Assembly (NCBI RefSeq): GCF_900103645.1
Contig: NZ_FNHP01000001.1
Coordinates: 1-64,000, forward strand
Reading direction: 5' to 3'
Source of the DNA: Oryzisolibacter propanilivorax
GTDB taxonomy: Bacteria; Pseudomonadota; Gammaproteobacteria; Burkholderiales; Burkholderiaceae_C
Length of the DNA: 64,000 bases
Shown here piece after piece: positions 37,168-45,463 of the stretch. Position 1 is the first letter of the stretch. Each line of letters begins with the position of its first letter. The notes below the pieces were generated by a model. The model worked only from the letters and a program-made list of their open reading frames with translations, did not search any database and was not told where the DNA came from. The translations under genes were made by a program, and so were the position numbers.

Positions 37168-38481
37168 ATGTCCCACTCCACCTTTGTCGCCGATCCGGCG
37201 CGCCGCTATGTGCTGCTACTGCTGACTGCGCTGTCGGCGCTGTCGTTCATGGACCGGCAGATCCTGGCGGTGCTGCTGCAGCCCATCAAGCAGGAATTCG
37301 GCTTCAGCGACCTGCAGATCGGACTGATCACCGGGCTGGGGTTCGCTGCGGCGTTCGGTATGCTGGGCATCCCCCTGGGCCGGATGGGCGACCGGATCGA
37401 GCGCCGCGGCCTGATCGCCTGGTGCCGGGGAATTGGCGGAATGGTGGCGGCCACGGGTGCGCTGGCCACCGGCCCCCTGGGGCTGGCTGCGTCGCGGTGC
37501 GGCGCCGCGGTGGGCGATGCCGGGGGTGGGGGAGCCTCCATGTCGATGCTGGCCGATCTGTACCGGCCATCCGAGCGTTCGCGCGTCATGTCGGTGTTCG
37601 GCGTCGGCGGCGCGTTCGGTGCCATGCTGGCACTGCTGATCGGGCCGCTGCTGTATCAGTGGTGGGGCTGGCGCGTCACGCTGGCACTGGTCGGGCTGGC
37701 GATCGTGGTGTTCTCGTTATTGCTGCGCTGGTCGGTGCGCGAGCCCGTGCGCAGCGGAATATCCCCGGCCGACGCCAACGGGCGTTCGGGCGCAGCGCAC
37801 CAGCCGGCCGTGCGGCTGATCTGGCACGAGCCGATCACCCGCTGCCTGATCGTCGGTTCGGCGTGCTTTTTCATCGTCAATCTGGCGGTCGGGGTCTGGA
37901 ACGTGGCGCTGCTGGCACGCCACTTTCAGCTCACCCTGGGGCAGGCAGGCGGCATCTCGGCGGTGGCTGCGGTGCTGTCGGTGTGCGGCAGCCTGTCCTC
38001 GGGCTGGCTGACTGACCGGCTGGCGCGGCGCGATGAGCGCTGGCAGATCGGCGTGCCGCTGCTGGGCGTGTCGATCTCGCTGGTATTCGTGCTCGGCTAC
38101 CTGCTGCTGGGCAACGCGGCTTTCGTGCCGGCACTGGCCAGCATGCTGCTGTTCGCATTCTTTTCGCCCACCTGGGCGCCCGCCACCTATGCCGCGCTGA
38201 GCCTGGTGGTGCCGCCGCAGCGCCGCGCCACGGCCAGCGCCATGGTGCTGATGGCCGGCGCCGTGCTGGGCAATGGCCTGGGCCCGATCGCCACCGGCTG
38301 GCTGAGCGACCTGCTCAACGCGGCCACCGGCGGGCAGGGCCTGCGCTATGCGCTGCTGTGCATGGTCTGCCTGCTGTTACCCGGCCTGTGGGCCTATGTG
38401 CGCGCGCTGACCCATTACCCGGTCGCCTTGCACCAGGCCCAGGCAGGCTGGCCAGCGCTGCAGGTGCCGGCCGCCGGATAA
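37168..38481 (+). CDS. MFS transporter, spinster-like
   Basis: This 437-aa major facilitator has about 12 membrane helices. It opens with YVLLLLTALSALSFMDRQILAVLLQPIKQEF, typical of the spinster-like MFS group that accompanies steroid and hydrophobic-acid catabolic genes, and has the loop 2-3 motif GRMGDRIERR. It is the partner of the second such carrier at 41495 (minus strand). Uptake of steroid or export of an intermediate are both possible. Segment 95-125 is unusually Gly-rich but in register with the paralogue. Confidence 0.82.
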   Translation: MSHSTFVADPARRYVLLLLTALSALSFMDRQILAVLLQPIKQEFGFSDLQIGLITGLGFAAAFGMLGIPLGRMGDRIERRGLIAWCRGIGGMVAATGALATGPLGLAASRCGAAVGDAGGGGASMSMLADLYRPSERSRVMSVFGVGGAFGAMLALLIGPLLYQWWGWRVTLALVGLAIVVFSLLLRWSVREPVRSGISPADANGRSGAAHQPAVRLIWHEPITRCLIVGSACFFIVNLAVGVWNVALLARHFQLTLGQAGGISAVAAVLSVCGSLSSGWLTDRLARRDERWQIGVPLLGVSISLVFVLGYLLLGNAAFVPALASMLLFAFFSPTWAPATYAALSLVVPPQRRATASAMVLMAGAVLGNGLGPIATGWLSDLLNAATGGQGLRYALLCMVCLLLPGLWAYVRALTHYPVALHQAQAGWPALQVPAAG

Positions 38482-38545
38482 GCCCTTGACCACCATGTGC
38501 TCTTTTCCACTTACACCATCCCGAGCGGCTTGTCAGGACAACCCC

Positions 38546-39262
38546 ATGGCCGATGCCACGCACCAAGGCGACATGCAGCCGGTCTGGAAAATGATCTATC
38601 TGGCGCGGCGCAACCCACGGCTGGCGCCGCAGGACTTCCCGCAGGCCTGGCGCGAGCATTCGGCGCTGGGCCGCCAGTGCGCCAACGTGGGCCGGCGCGT
38701 GCGTTCGGTGGCACAGTGCGCGCGCGTGCTGTCGGCCGACGAGGCGGTGCTGTCGCAGGAGTACGACGGCGTGAACCTGATGGTGCTGGCCGATCGCGCC
38801 GCCGGCCGCGATATCTGGGACGATCCGGAGACGCTGGCCATCATGCGTCCCGACGAGCTGCGCGTGTTCGACGGCCATGTGCGCGGCTTCACGCTGCTGG
38901 CCAGCCAGGACGTGCTGCACCAGCAGGCGTCCTTGCCGCCCGGTCCACCGCGCATCGGGCAGGTGATCCTGACCGGCTTCGTGCAGCACCAGCCGGCGCC
39001 GCAGGACTGGCAGGATGCCGACACGGCCATGCTCGCGCCGCCGTACGGCTGGAACAGCGGCGCGCTGGGGCAGGCACAGCGCATCGTCCGCAACCTGGTG
39101 CGCGAGCTGCCGCCGCCGGGCTACCGCTTCCGCCAGGTCATGGAGTGGTGGTTCGCGTCGCTGCCCGAGGCGCGCGCGGCAGCGCGGGCGCTGCACATGC
39201 AGCCGCCGGCCTGGGGCAGCAGCGTACTGGTGCTGACGCAGGTGACGCACGCCCGGCCCTGA
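38546..39262 (+). CDS. EthD-like tandem ferredoxin-fold protein
   Basis: A 238-aa protein that seems to hold two dimeric alpha/beta-barrel (EthD-type) repeats: first WKMIYLARRNPRLAPQDFPQ with WREHSALG, then a second strand-rich half from about residue 130. EthD-like proteins are small, often enzyme-linked and of uncertain mechanism; several act on polyketide- or steroid-like ring compounds. It follows the MFS gene by 64 bases, with AGGA eight bases before the ATG. A terminator lies behind it. Confidence 0.6.
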   Translation: MADATHQGDMQPVWKMIYLARRNPRLAPQDFPQAWREHSALGRQCANVGRRVRSVAQCARVLSADEAVLSQEYDGVNLMVLADRAAGRDIWDDPETLAIMRPDELRVFDGHVRGFTLLASQDVLHQQASLPPGPPRIGQVILTGFVQHQPAPQDWQDADTAMLAPPYGWNSGALGQAQRIVRNLVRELPPPGYRFRQVMEWWFASLPEARAAARALHMQPPAWGSSVLVLTQVTHARP

Positions 39263-39289
39263 CACCCACCGGGTCGCCGGCAAACGCAA

Positions 39290-39317
39290 ACAGCCCATGC
39301 CGGGCAGCATGGGCTGT
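39290..39317. terminator. Bidirectional terminator between convergent operons
   Basis: An 11-bp perfect stem (ACAGCCCATGC / GCATGGGCTGT) with a six-base loop, followed on the minus strand by TTTGCGTTTG. It lies between the EthD-like gene (plus) and the Rieske gene (minus). Confidence 0.72.
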
Positions 39318-39370
39318 AGCCAAAGCTGGTGTGGTGGCGCACGGCGGGGTGCGCCACCTGCAGTGCCGCG

Positions 39371-40486
39371 TCAGGCCGGCACTGCCTCCGCGCGCTGCTG
39401 CGGCGTGAAGGGTGCGATGCCCTTGGGTACATAGATGCCCTCGCACTGCTCCAGGAATTCCTGGGCCTTGGCGCGCGGGTTGTAGAACTGCTTGTACCAG
39501 ACGCGTGCCTTCATGAACGGGCCGTCGCTGGGGATGAACAGCGGATTCAGGCAAGCGGCCTTCTGGTTCCAGACCTCGAAATCCTGCGCGAACGCCGCCA
39601 TGCTGGCCTGCTGGAACTGCCGTGCCGAAACCAAGTCCGCCGCCGTCGGCTTGCCACCATGCGCTGTGCGCACCAGCAGGTTATGCCACACGCGCACCTT
39701 CCCATCATCGATGGGGGTGTGCATGATCATCATGAACGAGTCGAACATGCCGCTGAGCTGCGACACCAGGATGCCGGGGCCGTGGTAGGAAGTGATAGTC
39801 TGCAGCTTGTCGCTGGCACCACCTTCGCCCACCAGCGTGCGGTGGCCGCCGCTCTGGCGCTGGATGGCGTGGTGGCCCTTGAACTCGTTCTCGTAGTGCT
39901 CCACGGTCGAGCCGTGGATGGGGCTCAGGTGGCCGTAGTCGCAGATGTTGTCCACGACTTCCTGCGGGTGCTGGGCCAGTTCGCCGACCTGGTCCCACAC
40001 GCCGTTGACGACGCTCTCATCGTCCCAGTAGTCGAACTGGGGCAGGGGATAGTCGGGCTCGCCACCCTCGGGGTCATACCAGACCCAGACCGCGCCGTAG
40101 CGCTCTTCCACGCGCCAGCTCTTGACGGCCGCCGCCGCCGGGATCGGGCCGTCGTGATAGGGGATGTGGTTGCATTTGCCATCCGCGCCGAAGCGCCAGC
40201 CGTGGTAGGGGCAGCGGATGCCGTCGCCCTCGACGTTGCTGCCACCGCCGTCCAGCACCACGTAGCTGGTGGTGTTGCGCGCCGCCAGGTGCGTCTTCAT
40301 GTGCGGGCAGTAGGCGTCCAGCAGGACGACCTTGCCGCTCTCGCGGCCGCGGTACAGCGCGAAATCCTGCCCGAAGAAGCGCACGGCCACGGGCTTGTGG
40401 GTGTTGAGTGCCTCGGAGTCGGAAATCATGAACCAGCCGCGCGGGAAGGTGAACTCGCCGAGCCGGTACTCTTTCGTGGTTGCCAT
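39371..40486 (-). CDS. Rieske-type monooxygenase, KshA-like oxygenase component
   Basis: A 371-aa Rieske non-heme iron oxygenase. The [2Fe-2S] ligands are Cys60, His62, Cys92 and His95; the mononuclear iron site is His186, His191 and Asp302, with bridging Asp183 (ICDYGHLSPIHG). The FPRGWFM start and the DFEVWNQK segment resemble 3-ketosteroid 9-alpha-hydroxylase KshA. The loop between His62 and Cys92 has 29 residues, about 13 more than KshA. It could be the 9-alpha-hydroxylase or a hydroxylase of another ring position. No reductase (KshB-type) is in the window. AAGGAG precedes the ATG. Confidence 0.8.
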   Translation of the reverse strand: MATTKEYRLGEFTFPRGWFMISDSEALNTHKPVAVRFFGQDFALYRGRESGKVVLLDAYCPHMKTHLAARNTTSYVVLDGGGSNVEGDGIRCPYHGWRFGADGKCNHIPYHDGPIPAAAAVKSWRVEERYGAVWVWYDPEGGEPDYPLPQFDYWDDESVVNGVWDQVGELAQHPQEVVDNICDYGHLSPIHGSTVEHYENEFKGHHAIQRQSGGHRTLVGEGGASDKLQTITSYHGPGILVSQLSGMFDSFMMIMHTPIDDGKVRVWHNLLVRTAHGGKPTAADLVSARQFQQASMAAFAQDFEVWNQKAACLNPLFIPSDGPFMKARVWYKQFYNPRAKAQEFLEQCEGIYVPKGIAPFTPQQRAEAVPA

Positions 40487-40546
40487 GGGGTGTCTCCTTG
40501 TGGGTGGTGGACGGGACGATCTTCGGAAACTCGCGCCTGGCGGGCA

Positions 40547-40562
40547 TACCCTGTTTGGACGA
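40547..40562. promoter_or_regulatory. Steroid-cluster operator F (before the Rieske gene)
   Basis: Read on the minus strand: TCGTCC-AAAC-AGGGTA. Centre to ATG is 68.5 bp. A -10-like GAAGAT (40519-40524, minus strand) is centred 33 bp downstream. Confidence 0.65.
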
Positions 40563-40616
40563 GCGTGCCGGCGCGGGTTTGATCTAGCGCAAACGATTCG
40601 CCCGATCGGCGGGCCC

Positions 40617-41468
40617 TCAGGCTGGTGCCGCGGCCGTTTTCGCCTGCTGCTCCAGCAGCGGCTGCAGGTCGATCATGGCCGGGGCCCGCGCCAGCCGGGG
40701 CGCCTCCTCGGCCGTGGCCAGCCAGAACAGCGCGCGGGCGATCTCCTCGGGCGTGGCCATGCCGTAGCGCTGCGCCAGCACACCGTCGTCGCCCAGCGTG
40801 GCGCGCACCGCCTCGGTGCCGACCACGCCGGGGTTGACGCTGAAAGCGCAGATGCCCCGGCCCCGGTATTCGGTATTGATGCACCCGGCCAGGCGGGCGA
40901 TGGCCGCCTTGGAAGCGCCGTAGGCAAAGCCCCAGCCGCCCTGGTCGGCCGGCACCGGCGGGTTGAACTGCCCGGCAGCCGAGCAGACGTTGACGATGCG
41001 CCCGTCGCCCTGCGCCAGCAGCGCCGGCAGCACGCGCTGCGCCAGGTGGAAGGGCGCCACCACGTTGCCGTGCAGCGCGCGGGCTAGCGCCTCGGGCTGC
41101 AGTTCGGGCAGCAGGTGGTTGACCTCGCGGTCCTGGTAGACGGCATTGTTGATCAGCACGTCCACCCGGCCGAAGTGCGCCAGCACGGCGTCGGCGGCGG
41201 CGTCGATGGAGGCCAGGTCCATCAGGTCCATGCCGTGCGCGAAGACCGTGCCGCCAGCCTCCTCGATGGCGGTGGCGGTCGAGGCCAGACTGCCAGACAG
41301 CAATTGGCCGTCGGGACGGCGCAGTTGGTGCTGCAGCTGGGCACCCTCGTGCAGGGTGCGTGCGGTGCAGGCCACCTGCCAGCCCTGGCGCGCGAAATGC
41401 AGCGCCGTGGCGGCGCCGATGCCGCGGCTGGCGCCGGTGATGAAGACGACAGGGCTGGGGTGGGTCAT
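40617..41468 (-). CDS. SDR-family oxidoreductase, HSDL2-like
   Basis: A 283-aa SDR with FITGASRGIGAATALHFARQG, INNAVYQDREV, and a VCSAAG ... YGASKAA active site. The spacing and the segment LLSGSLASTATAIEEAGG resemble hydroxysteroid-dehydrogenase-like 2 proteins. It is co-directional with the MFS gene before it: an ATG at 41495 overlaps the MFS stop (TGATG), so coupling is likely, though ATG 41468 gives the standard N-terminus. Role in the pathway unknown. Confidence 0.72.
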   Translation of the reverse strand: MTHPSPVVFITGASRGIGAATALHFARQGWQVACTARTLHEGAQLQHQLRRPDGQLLSGSLASTATAIEEAGGTVFAHGMDLMDLASIDAAADAVLAHFGRVDVLINNAVYQDREVNHLLPELQPEALARALHGNVVAPFHLAQRVLPALLAQGDGRIVNVCSAAGQFNPPVPADQGGWGFAYGASKAAIARLAGCINTEYRGRGICAFSVNPGVVGTEAVRATLGDDGVLAQRYGMATPEEIARALFWLATAEEAPRLARAPAMIDLQPLLEQQAKTAAAPA

Positions 41469-41494
41469 GCGGATATCCAAAGGGAAGGCGGGCA

Positions 41495-42835
41495 TCAGGC
41501 GGCTGCCGCCTGCAGTTGCTGCAGGCGCAGCTTGTAGGGGCCGGAGGCAGCGCCCAGCAGCAGCACCGTGATGCCCATCACCGACACCACGCACACAAGT
41601 GCCCAGCGCAGGCCATCGCCGCCGTAGACACTGGAGAAATGGTCGCTCAGGCTGCCGGTGACCAGCGGGCCCAGGCCCACGCCCAGCAGCGTCACGAACA
41701 GGTTCAACAGCGAGGCCGCCACGCCGCGCTCGCGGGCGCTGACCATCTGGCTGACGGCGCTGTACGACAGGGTCGGCCACCAGCTGGCGAAGAAGGCGAA
41801 CAGCATCACGAACAGCATGGCGTGCGGCACGCGCGCCGTGCCCAGCGCCCAGTAGTCCGCCGTCGGCCACAGGAAGATGCAGATACCCAAGGGCAGCGCC
41901 ACGGCTGCGCCCAGGGTGGGCAGGCCCAGTTGCCAACGCGTACTGCGCTGGCACAGCCGGTCGCTGAGCCAGCCACAGAACAGGGCGCCGGCCATGGAGC
42001 CGATGCCGCTGGCCAGGCCGAAGAACAGGCCCGCCTGGGCGATGCCCATGCCATGCACGCGCATGAAGAAGCTCGGCGCCCAGATGCCGTAGCCGTAGCC
42101 AGTGATGGCCGCCACGCCGCAGCCCAGCGCCACCAGGCGCAACGGCTTGAGCGACAGCAAGCGCGCCAGCTGGCGCAGCAGCGGCTCGTTCACCGGACCG
42201 GGCGGCACCGCCGCGTGCTGGTTGCCGCCGGGCTCGAAGGCGCCGCGTGGCGGCTCCTTGACCAGCAGATAGACGATCAGGCTCAACACCACGCCGGGGA
42301 TGCCGAAGGCCAGGAACGCAGCGCGCCAGCCGTAATGCTGGGCGATCAGGCCGCCCAGCGCCAGCCCGACCAGCACTCCCAGGTTGGGCCCCATCATGAA
42401 GATGCTGATGGCCAGCGAGCGGCGCTTCGGGGGGTACAGGTCGGAGATCATGGAAATCGACGGCGCCATGCTGCCGGCCTCGCCCACGGCCACGCTCATG
42501 CGCGCCAGCAGCAGCTGCCAGTACATCGTGGCCATGCCGCAGGCCATGGTCGCCAGGCTCCACAGGCCGCAGCATACGGCGATGATGCTGCGCCGGTTGC
42601 GCCGGTCGGCCAGGCGACCCACCGGGATGCCCAGCACCGCATACAGCAGGCCGAACGCCAGACCGGTCAGCAGGCCGATTTCCGTGTCCGAGGCGCTGAA
42701 TTCGCGCTTGATCGGCTCGATCAGAATCGACACCACCTGACGGTCGATATAGGAAAAGATGTAGACCGTGGCCAGCAAGCCCAGGCTCAGGTGGGTACGC
42801 CAGTTGACCTCTGGCTGGGTGTGTGCGGTAGTCAT
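41495..42835 (-). CDS. MFS transporter, spinster-like
   Basis: This 446-aa carrier has about 12 membrane helices. It opens TVYIFSYIDRQVVSILIEPIKREFSASDTEIG, shows GRLADRRNRRS in loop 2-3 and ARMSVAVGEAG in helix 5, and is a clear paralogue of the carrier at 37168. It probably imports the steroid or bile acid. Its ATG at 42835 lies only 43.5 bp from the centre of operator G, which predicts a nearly leaderless mRNA. The start is divergent from the aldehyde dehydrogenase gene. Confidence 0.83.
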   Translation of the reverse strand: MTTAHTQPEVNWRTHLSLGLLATVYIFSYIDRQVVSILIEPIKREFSASDTEIGLLTGLAFGLLYAVLGIPVGRLADRRNRRSIIAVCCGLWSLATMACGMATMYWQLLLARMSVAVGEAGSMAPSISMISDLYPPKRRSLAISIFMMGPNLGVLVGLALGGLIAQHYGWRAAFLAFGIPGVVLSLIVYLLVKEPPRGAFEPGGNQHAAVPPGPVNEPLLRQLARLLSLKPLRLVALGCGVAAITGYGYGIWAPSFFMRVHGMGIAQAGLFFGLASGIGSMAGALFCGWLSDRLCQRSTRWQLGLPTLGAAVALPLGICIFLWPTADYWALGTARVPHAMLFVMLFAFFASWWPTLSYSAVSQMVSARERGVAASLLNLFVTLLGVGLGPLVTGSLSDHFSSVYGGDGLRWALVCVVSVMGITVLLLGAASGPYKLRLQQLQAAAA

Positions 42836-42870
42836 GCACCGCATCGTGCGAGCCGGGTCAGGCAGCGCCA

Positions 42871-42886
42871 TCGTCCTTTTGGACGA
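42871..42886. promoter_or_regulatory. Steroid-cluster operator G (divergent MFS / aldehyde dehydrogenase)
   Basis: TCGTCC-TTTT-GGACGA, the perfect dyad. Centre to the minus-strand MFS ATG 43.5 bp, to the plus-strand ALDH ATG 120.5 bp. -10-like hexamers lie 33 bp away on both sides: CACGAT (42843-42848, minus) and CAGCAT (42909-42914, plus). Confidence 0.8.
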
Positions 42887-42998
42887 AGATGGGGTAAACC
42901 ATAGGCCGCAGCATGGCGGGACGCGCGAGCTGCCCGGGCGCAAGCCCGCAGCCGCGCGCAGGCCCGACGGCACGACCCGCACAACCCCTGGAGACACC

Positions 42999-44423
42999 AT
43001 GACGCAAGCCCCTCCCGCCCTGTCCCTGACGCAGCTGCAGCAGCTGCAGAAAGCCGCCTTCATCGCCGAGGGCCCAGTCGGCGCCGACGTGCGCGCGCAG
43101 CGCCTGCAGCAGGTCATCGACCTGCTGGTCGAGCAACACCAGGCGCTGTGCCAAGCCATGGGCGAGGACTTCGGCGGCCGGCCGGTGGAGTTCTCGCTGG
43201 CCAACGACATCCTGGGTTCGCTGGCGTCGCTGAAACATGCGCGCGACAGCTTCCGCGGCTGGCTGGCGGACTCGCCGCGCGAGGCGGTCAAGCCCTTCGA
43301 TGCCTACGGCGCCAGCGCCTGGGTGCGCTACCAGCCCAAGGGCGTGGTCGGCATCATCGGCACCTGGAACGCGCCGCTGTTCACGCTGCTGTCGCCGCTG
43401 GCCTGTGCCTTTGCCGCCGGCAACCGAGCGGTGCTCAAGCCCTCGGAGATCGCGCCGCGCACCGCGCGGGTGCTGGCCGACGCGGTAGCCCAGCGCTTCG
43501 ATCCGCAGGTGCTGGCGGTGGTGCAGGGCGGCGCCGACGTGGCGGCCGAGTTTTCCGCCCAAGCCTGGGACCACCTGGTGTTCACCGGCTCGACCGCCGT
43601 TGGCAAAGCCGTGATGGGCGCTGCCGCAAAGAACCTGGTGCCGGTCACGCTGGAGCTGGGCGGCAAGTCTCCGGTGCTGGTCAGCGAGAGCGCCGACATC
43701 GCTGCCGCCGCCGAGCGCATCGCCGTGGCCAAGGCGCTGAACTCCGGTCAGCTGTGCGTCTCGGCCGACACCGTCTGGGTGCACGCCAGCCGGCTGGAAG
43801 ACCTGCTGCAGGCGCTGGCCGCGCAGTACGGCGCGCTGTTCCCCAGCGTCGAGGGCAACCGCGACCTGACGCCGGTGATCGATGCGCGCCACTTCGCGCG
43901 CGTGCAGGGCTACGTGCAGGACGCGCGCAGCCGCGGCGCGCGGGTGGTGGAGGTGGGCAGCGCCAGCAGCGGCCAGGACCGGCGCATGCCGCTGGCGCTG
44001 GTGGTCAACCCACCTGCCGACTGCGACATCTCGCGCCACGAGATCTTCGGCCCGGCGATGGTGCTGCGTACCTTCGAGCGCATCCAGGATGCCGTGCAGC
44101 GCATCAACGACGGCGACCGGCCGCTGGCGCTGTACTACTTCGGCAGCGACGAGCAGGAATGCCAGTGGGTGCTCGACCACACCCTGTCGGGCGGCGTGTC
44201 GATCAACGACGTGGCCATGCATCCGGCGCTGCACGACGCGCCGTTCGGCGGCGTGGGTGCCTCGGGCATGGGCCACTACCACGGGCGCGAGGGCTTCCTG
44301 CAGTTCAGTCACGCGCGCGCGGTCTACAAGGCCGGCGGGCACGATCCGCGGCGCGAGTGGGGCATGCTGCCGCCCTACCACGCGCAGCTGCTGCCTACGC
44401 TGCTGGCGTCCGTCACGCCCTGA
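42999..44423 (+). CDS. Aldehyde dehydrogenase, coniferyl-aldehyde-dehydrogenase-like
   Basis: A 474-aa ALDH with active-site Asn124 (GTWN), general base Glu219 (LELGGKSP) and nucleophile Cys253 (GQLCVSAD), the motif FTGSTAVG, and the short C-terminus typical of the CALDH group. In cholate degradation by Pseudomonas stutzeri Chol1 an aldehyde dehydrogenase (Sad) oxidises the C22 aldehyde made by aldolytic side-chain cleavage. This gene is a candidate for that step, by analogy. GGAG sits just before the ATG. Confidence 0.85.
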   Translation: MTQAPPALSLTQLQQLQKAAFIAEGPVGADVRAQRLQQVIDLLVEQHQALCQAMGEDFGGRPVEFSLANDILGSLASLKHARDSFRGWLADSPREAVKPFDAYGASAWVRYQPKGVVGIIGTWNAPLFTLLSPLACAFAAGNRAVLKPSEIAPRTARVLADAVAQRFDPQVLAVVQGGADVAAEFSAQAWDHLVFTGSTAVGKAVMGAAAKNLVPVTLELGGKSPVLVSESADIAAAAERIAVAKALNSGQLCVSADTVWVHASRLEDLLQALAAQYGALFPSVEGNRDLTPVIDARHFARVQGYVQDARSRGARVVEVGSASSGQDRRMPLALVVNPPADCDISRHEIFGPAMVLRTFERIQDAVQRINDGDRPLALYYFGSDEQECQWVLDHTLSGGVSINDVAMHPALHDAPFGGVGASGMGHYHGREGFLQFSHARAVYKAGGHDPRREWGMLPPYHAQLLPTLLASVTP

Positions 44424-44445
44424 GCCTGCTGCCCGCAGGGCGCCA

Positions 44446-44461
44446 TGGTCTGTTTGGCGGA
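44446..44461. promoter_or_regulatory. Operator-like site H (imperfect, before SDR 44559)
   Basis: TGGTCT-GTTT-GGCGGA. Centre to ATG is 105.5 bp. CACGAT (44484-44489) is centred 33 bp downstream. A terminator hairpin lies between this putative start and the gene. Confidence 0.45.
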
Positions 44462-44505
44462 TGTGGCGCACCGCACTCCGGCGCACGATGCGCCGCGTAT
44501 CCGCG

Positions 44506-44528
44506 CGGCGCCGCGTGCGCCGTTTTTT
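44506..44528 (+). terminator. Intrinsic terminator between the ALDH and SDR genes
   Basis: CGGCGC (44506-44511) pairs with GCGCCG (44517-44522), followed by six T. A second perfect hairpin (CGGCGCA / TGCGCCG, 44479-44495) lies just before it. It ends the ALDH transcript, or acts as a leader attenuator if site H is a real promoter. Confidence 0.72.
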
Positions 44529-44558
44529 GTTGCCGATGAGAATGTCCAAGGAGACGCG

Positions 44559-45332
44559 ATGACCGCGAATGTGTTCGACCAGTTTTCCGTGCAGGGTCAG
44601 GTGGCCGCCGTGACCGGCGCCGGCAAGGGCATCGGCCGTGCCTGCGCGCTGATGCTGGCGCGCGCCGGCGCAGACGTGGCGCTGTTCGCCCGCACCGAGG
44701 CCGACCTGCACGATGTGCACGCCCAGATCACCGCCCTGGGCCGGCGCGCCATCGTGGTGCCGGGCGACGCCAACCAGGAGGCCGACCTGGACCAGCTGGT
44801 CAGCCGCACCGTGGCCGAGCTGGGCAAGCTCACCATCCTGGTGAACAACGTCGGCGGCGGCGGCCCGAACGATCCGCGCAAGGTCGGCGGCAAGGCGTTG
44901 GGCGAGGTGCTGGCGTTCAACGTGGTGCCGGCCTACAGCCTGATCCAGAAGGCGGCGGCGGCCATGGAGGCGGCCGGCGGCGGCTCGGTCATCAATATCT
45001 CGTCCATGGCCGCGCGCCTGATCCAGAAGAACTTCAGCGCCTACTCGGCCGCCAAGGCGGCGCTGAACCACCTGACGCGCAACCTGGCGCAGGACTATGG
45101 CCCAGCGGTGCGCATCAACGCCATCGAGCCCGGCACCATCATGACCGAGGCCCTCGCCCCGTACCTGACGGCCGACCGCAAGGAGCGCATGGAACGCACC
45201 ACGCCGCTGGGCCGCCTGGGCCAGCCCGAGGACATCGCCGCCGCCACGCTGTTCCTGGCCTCGCCCGCGTCCAGCTGGATCACCGGCAAGGTGCTGGGCG
45301 TGGACGGCGGGGTCGAGGCGCCCAACTTCTGA
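44559..45332 (+). CDS. 7-alpha-hydroxysteroid dehydrogenase-like SDR
   Basis: A 257-aa SDR that follows the E. coli 7-alpha-HSDH as I know it: [51 protein letters not shown] and [19 protein letters not shown]. The triad is Ser149-Tyr162-Lys166, with the same 13-residue Ser-Tyr spacing. It should oxidise the 7-alpha hydroxyl of bile acids; this is one of the markers that the substrate class is bile acids rather than plain sterols. AAGGAG precedes the ATG, and an excellent terminator follows. Confidence 0.75.
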   Translation: MTANVFDQFSVQGQVAAVTGAGKGIGRACALMLARAGADVALFARTEADLHDVHAQITALGRRAIVVPGDANQEADLDQLVSRTVAELGKLTILVNNVGGGGPNDPRKVGGKALGEVLAFNVVPAYSLIQKAAAAMEAAGGGSVINISSMAARLIQKNFSAYSAAKAALNHLTRNLAQDYGPAVRINAIEPGTIMTEALAPYLTADRKERMERTTPLGRLGQPEDIAAATLFLASPASSWITGKVLGVDGGVEAPNF

Positions 45333-45351
45333 ACCGGCACCCTGGGCAGCA

Positions 45352-45379
45352 AAAAAAGGAACCGCTGGGTTCCTTTTTT
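45352..45379. terminator. Bidirectional intrinsic terminator
   Basis: AAAAAAGGAACC-GCTG-GGTTCCTTTTTT: a GC-containing stem flanked by A and T runs, able to work on both strands. It serves the SDR on the plus strand and the reductase gene ending at 45464 on the minus strand. Confidence 0.92.
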
Positions 45380-45405
45380 CGTGGTTTTGAGCGAAATGTG
45401 CCTCT

Positions 45406-45449
45406 AGCCCTTTTTTGGCACGGGCCTTCAGCTATCGAAACAATAGTGA
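45406..45449 (+). repeat. Dispersed repeat copy D
   Basis: AGCCCTTTTTTGGCACGGGC followed by CTTCAGCTATCGAAACAATAGTGA. Same element as at 10482, lying between the bidirectional terminator and the 3' end of the reductase gene. Confidence 0.72.
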
Positions 45450-45463
45450 GTGAAAGGGGCTCC

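Noticed and set aside
37440-37545. Gly-rich stretch in the MFS transporter suggesting a frameshift
   Set aside because: Aligned without gaps to the paralogue at 41495 (GIPLGR to SMLADLY), the reading frame is continuous and the spacing is the same.
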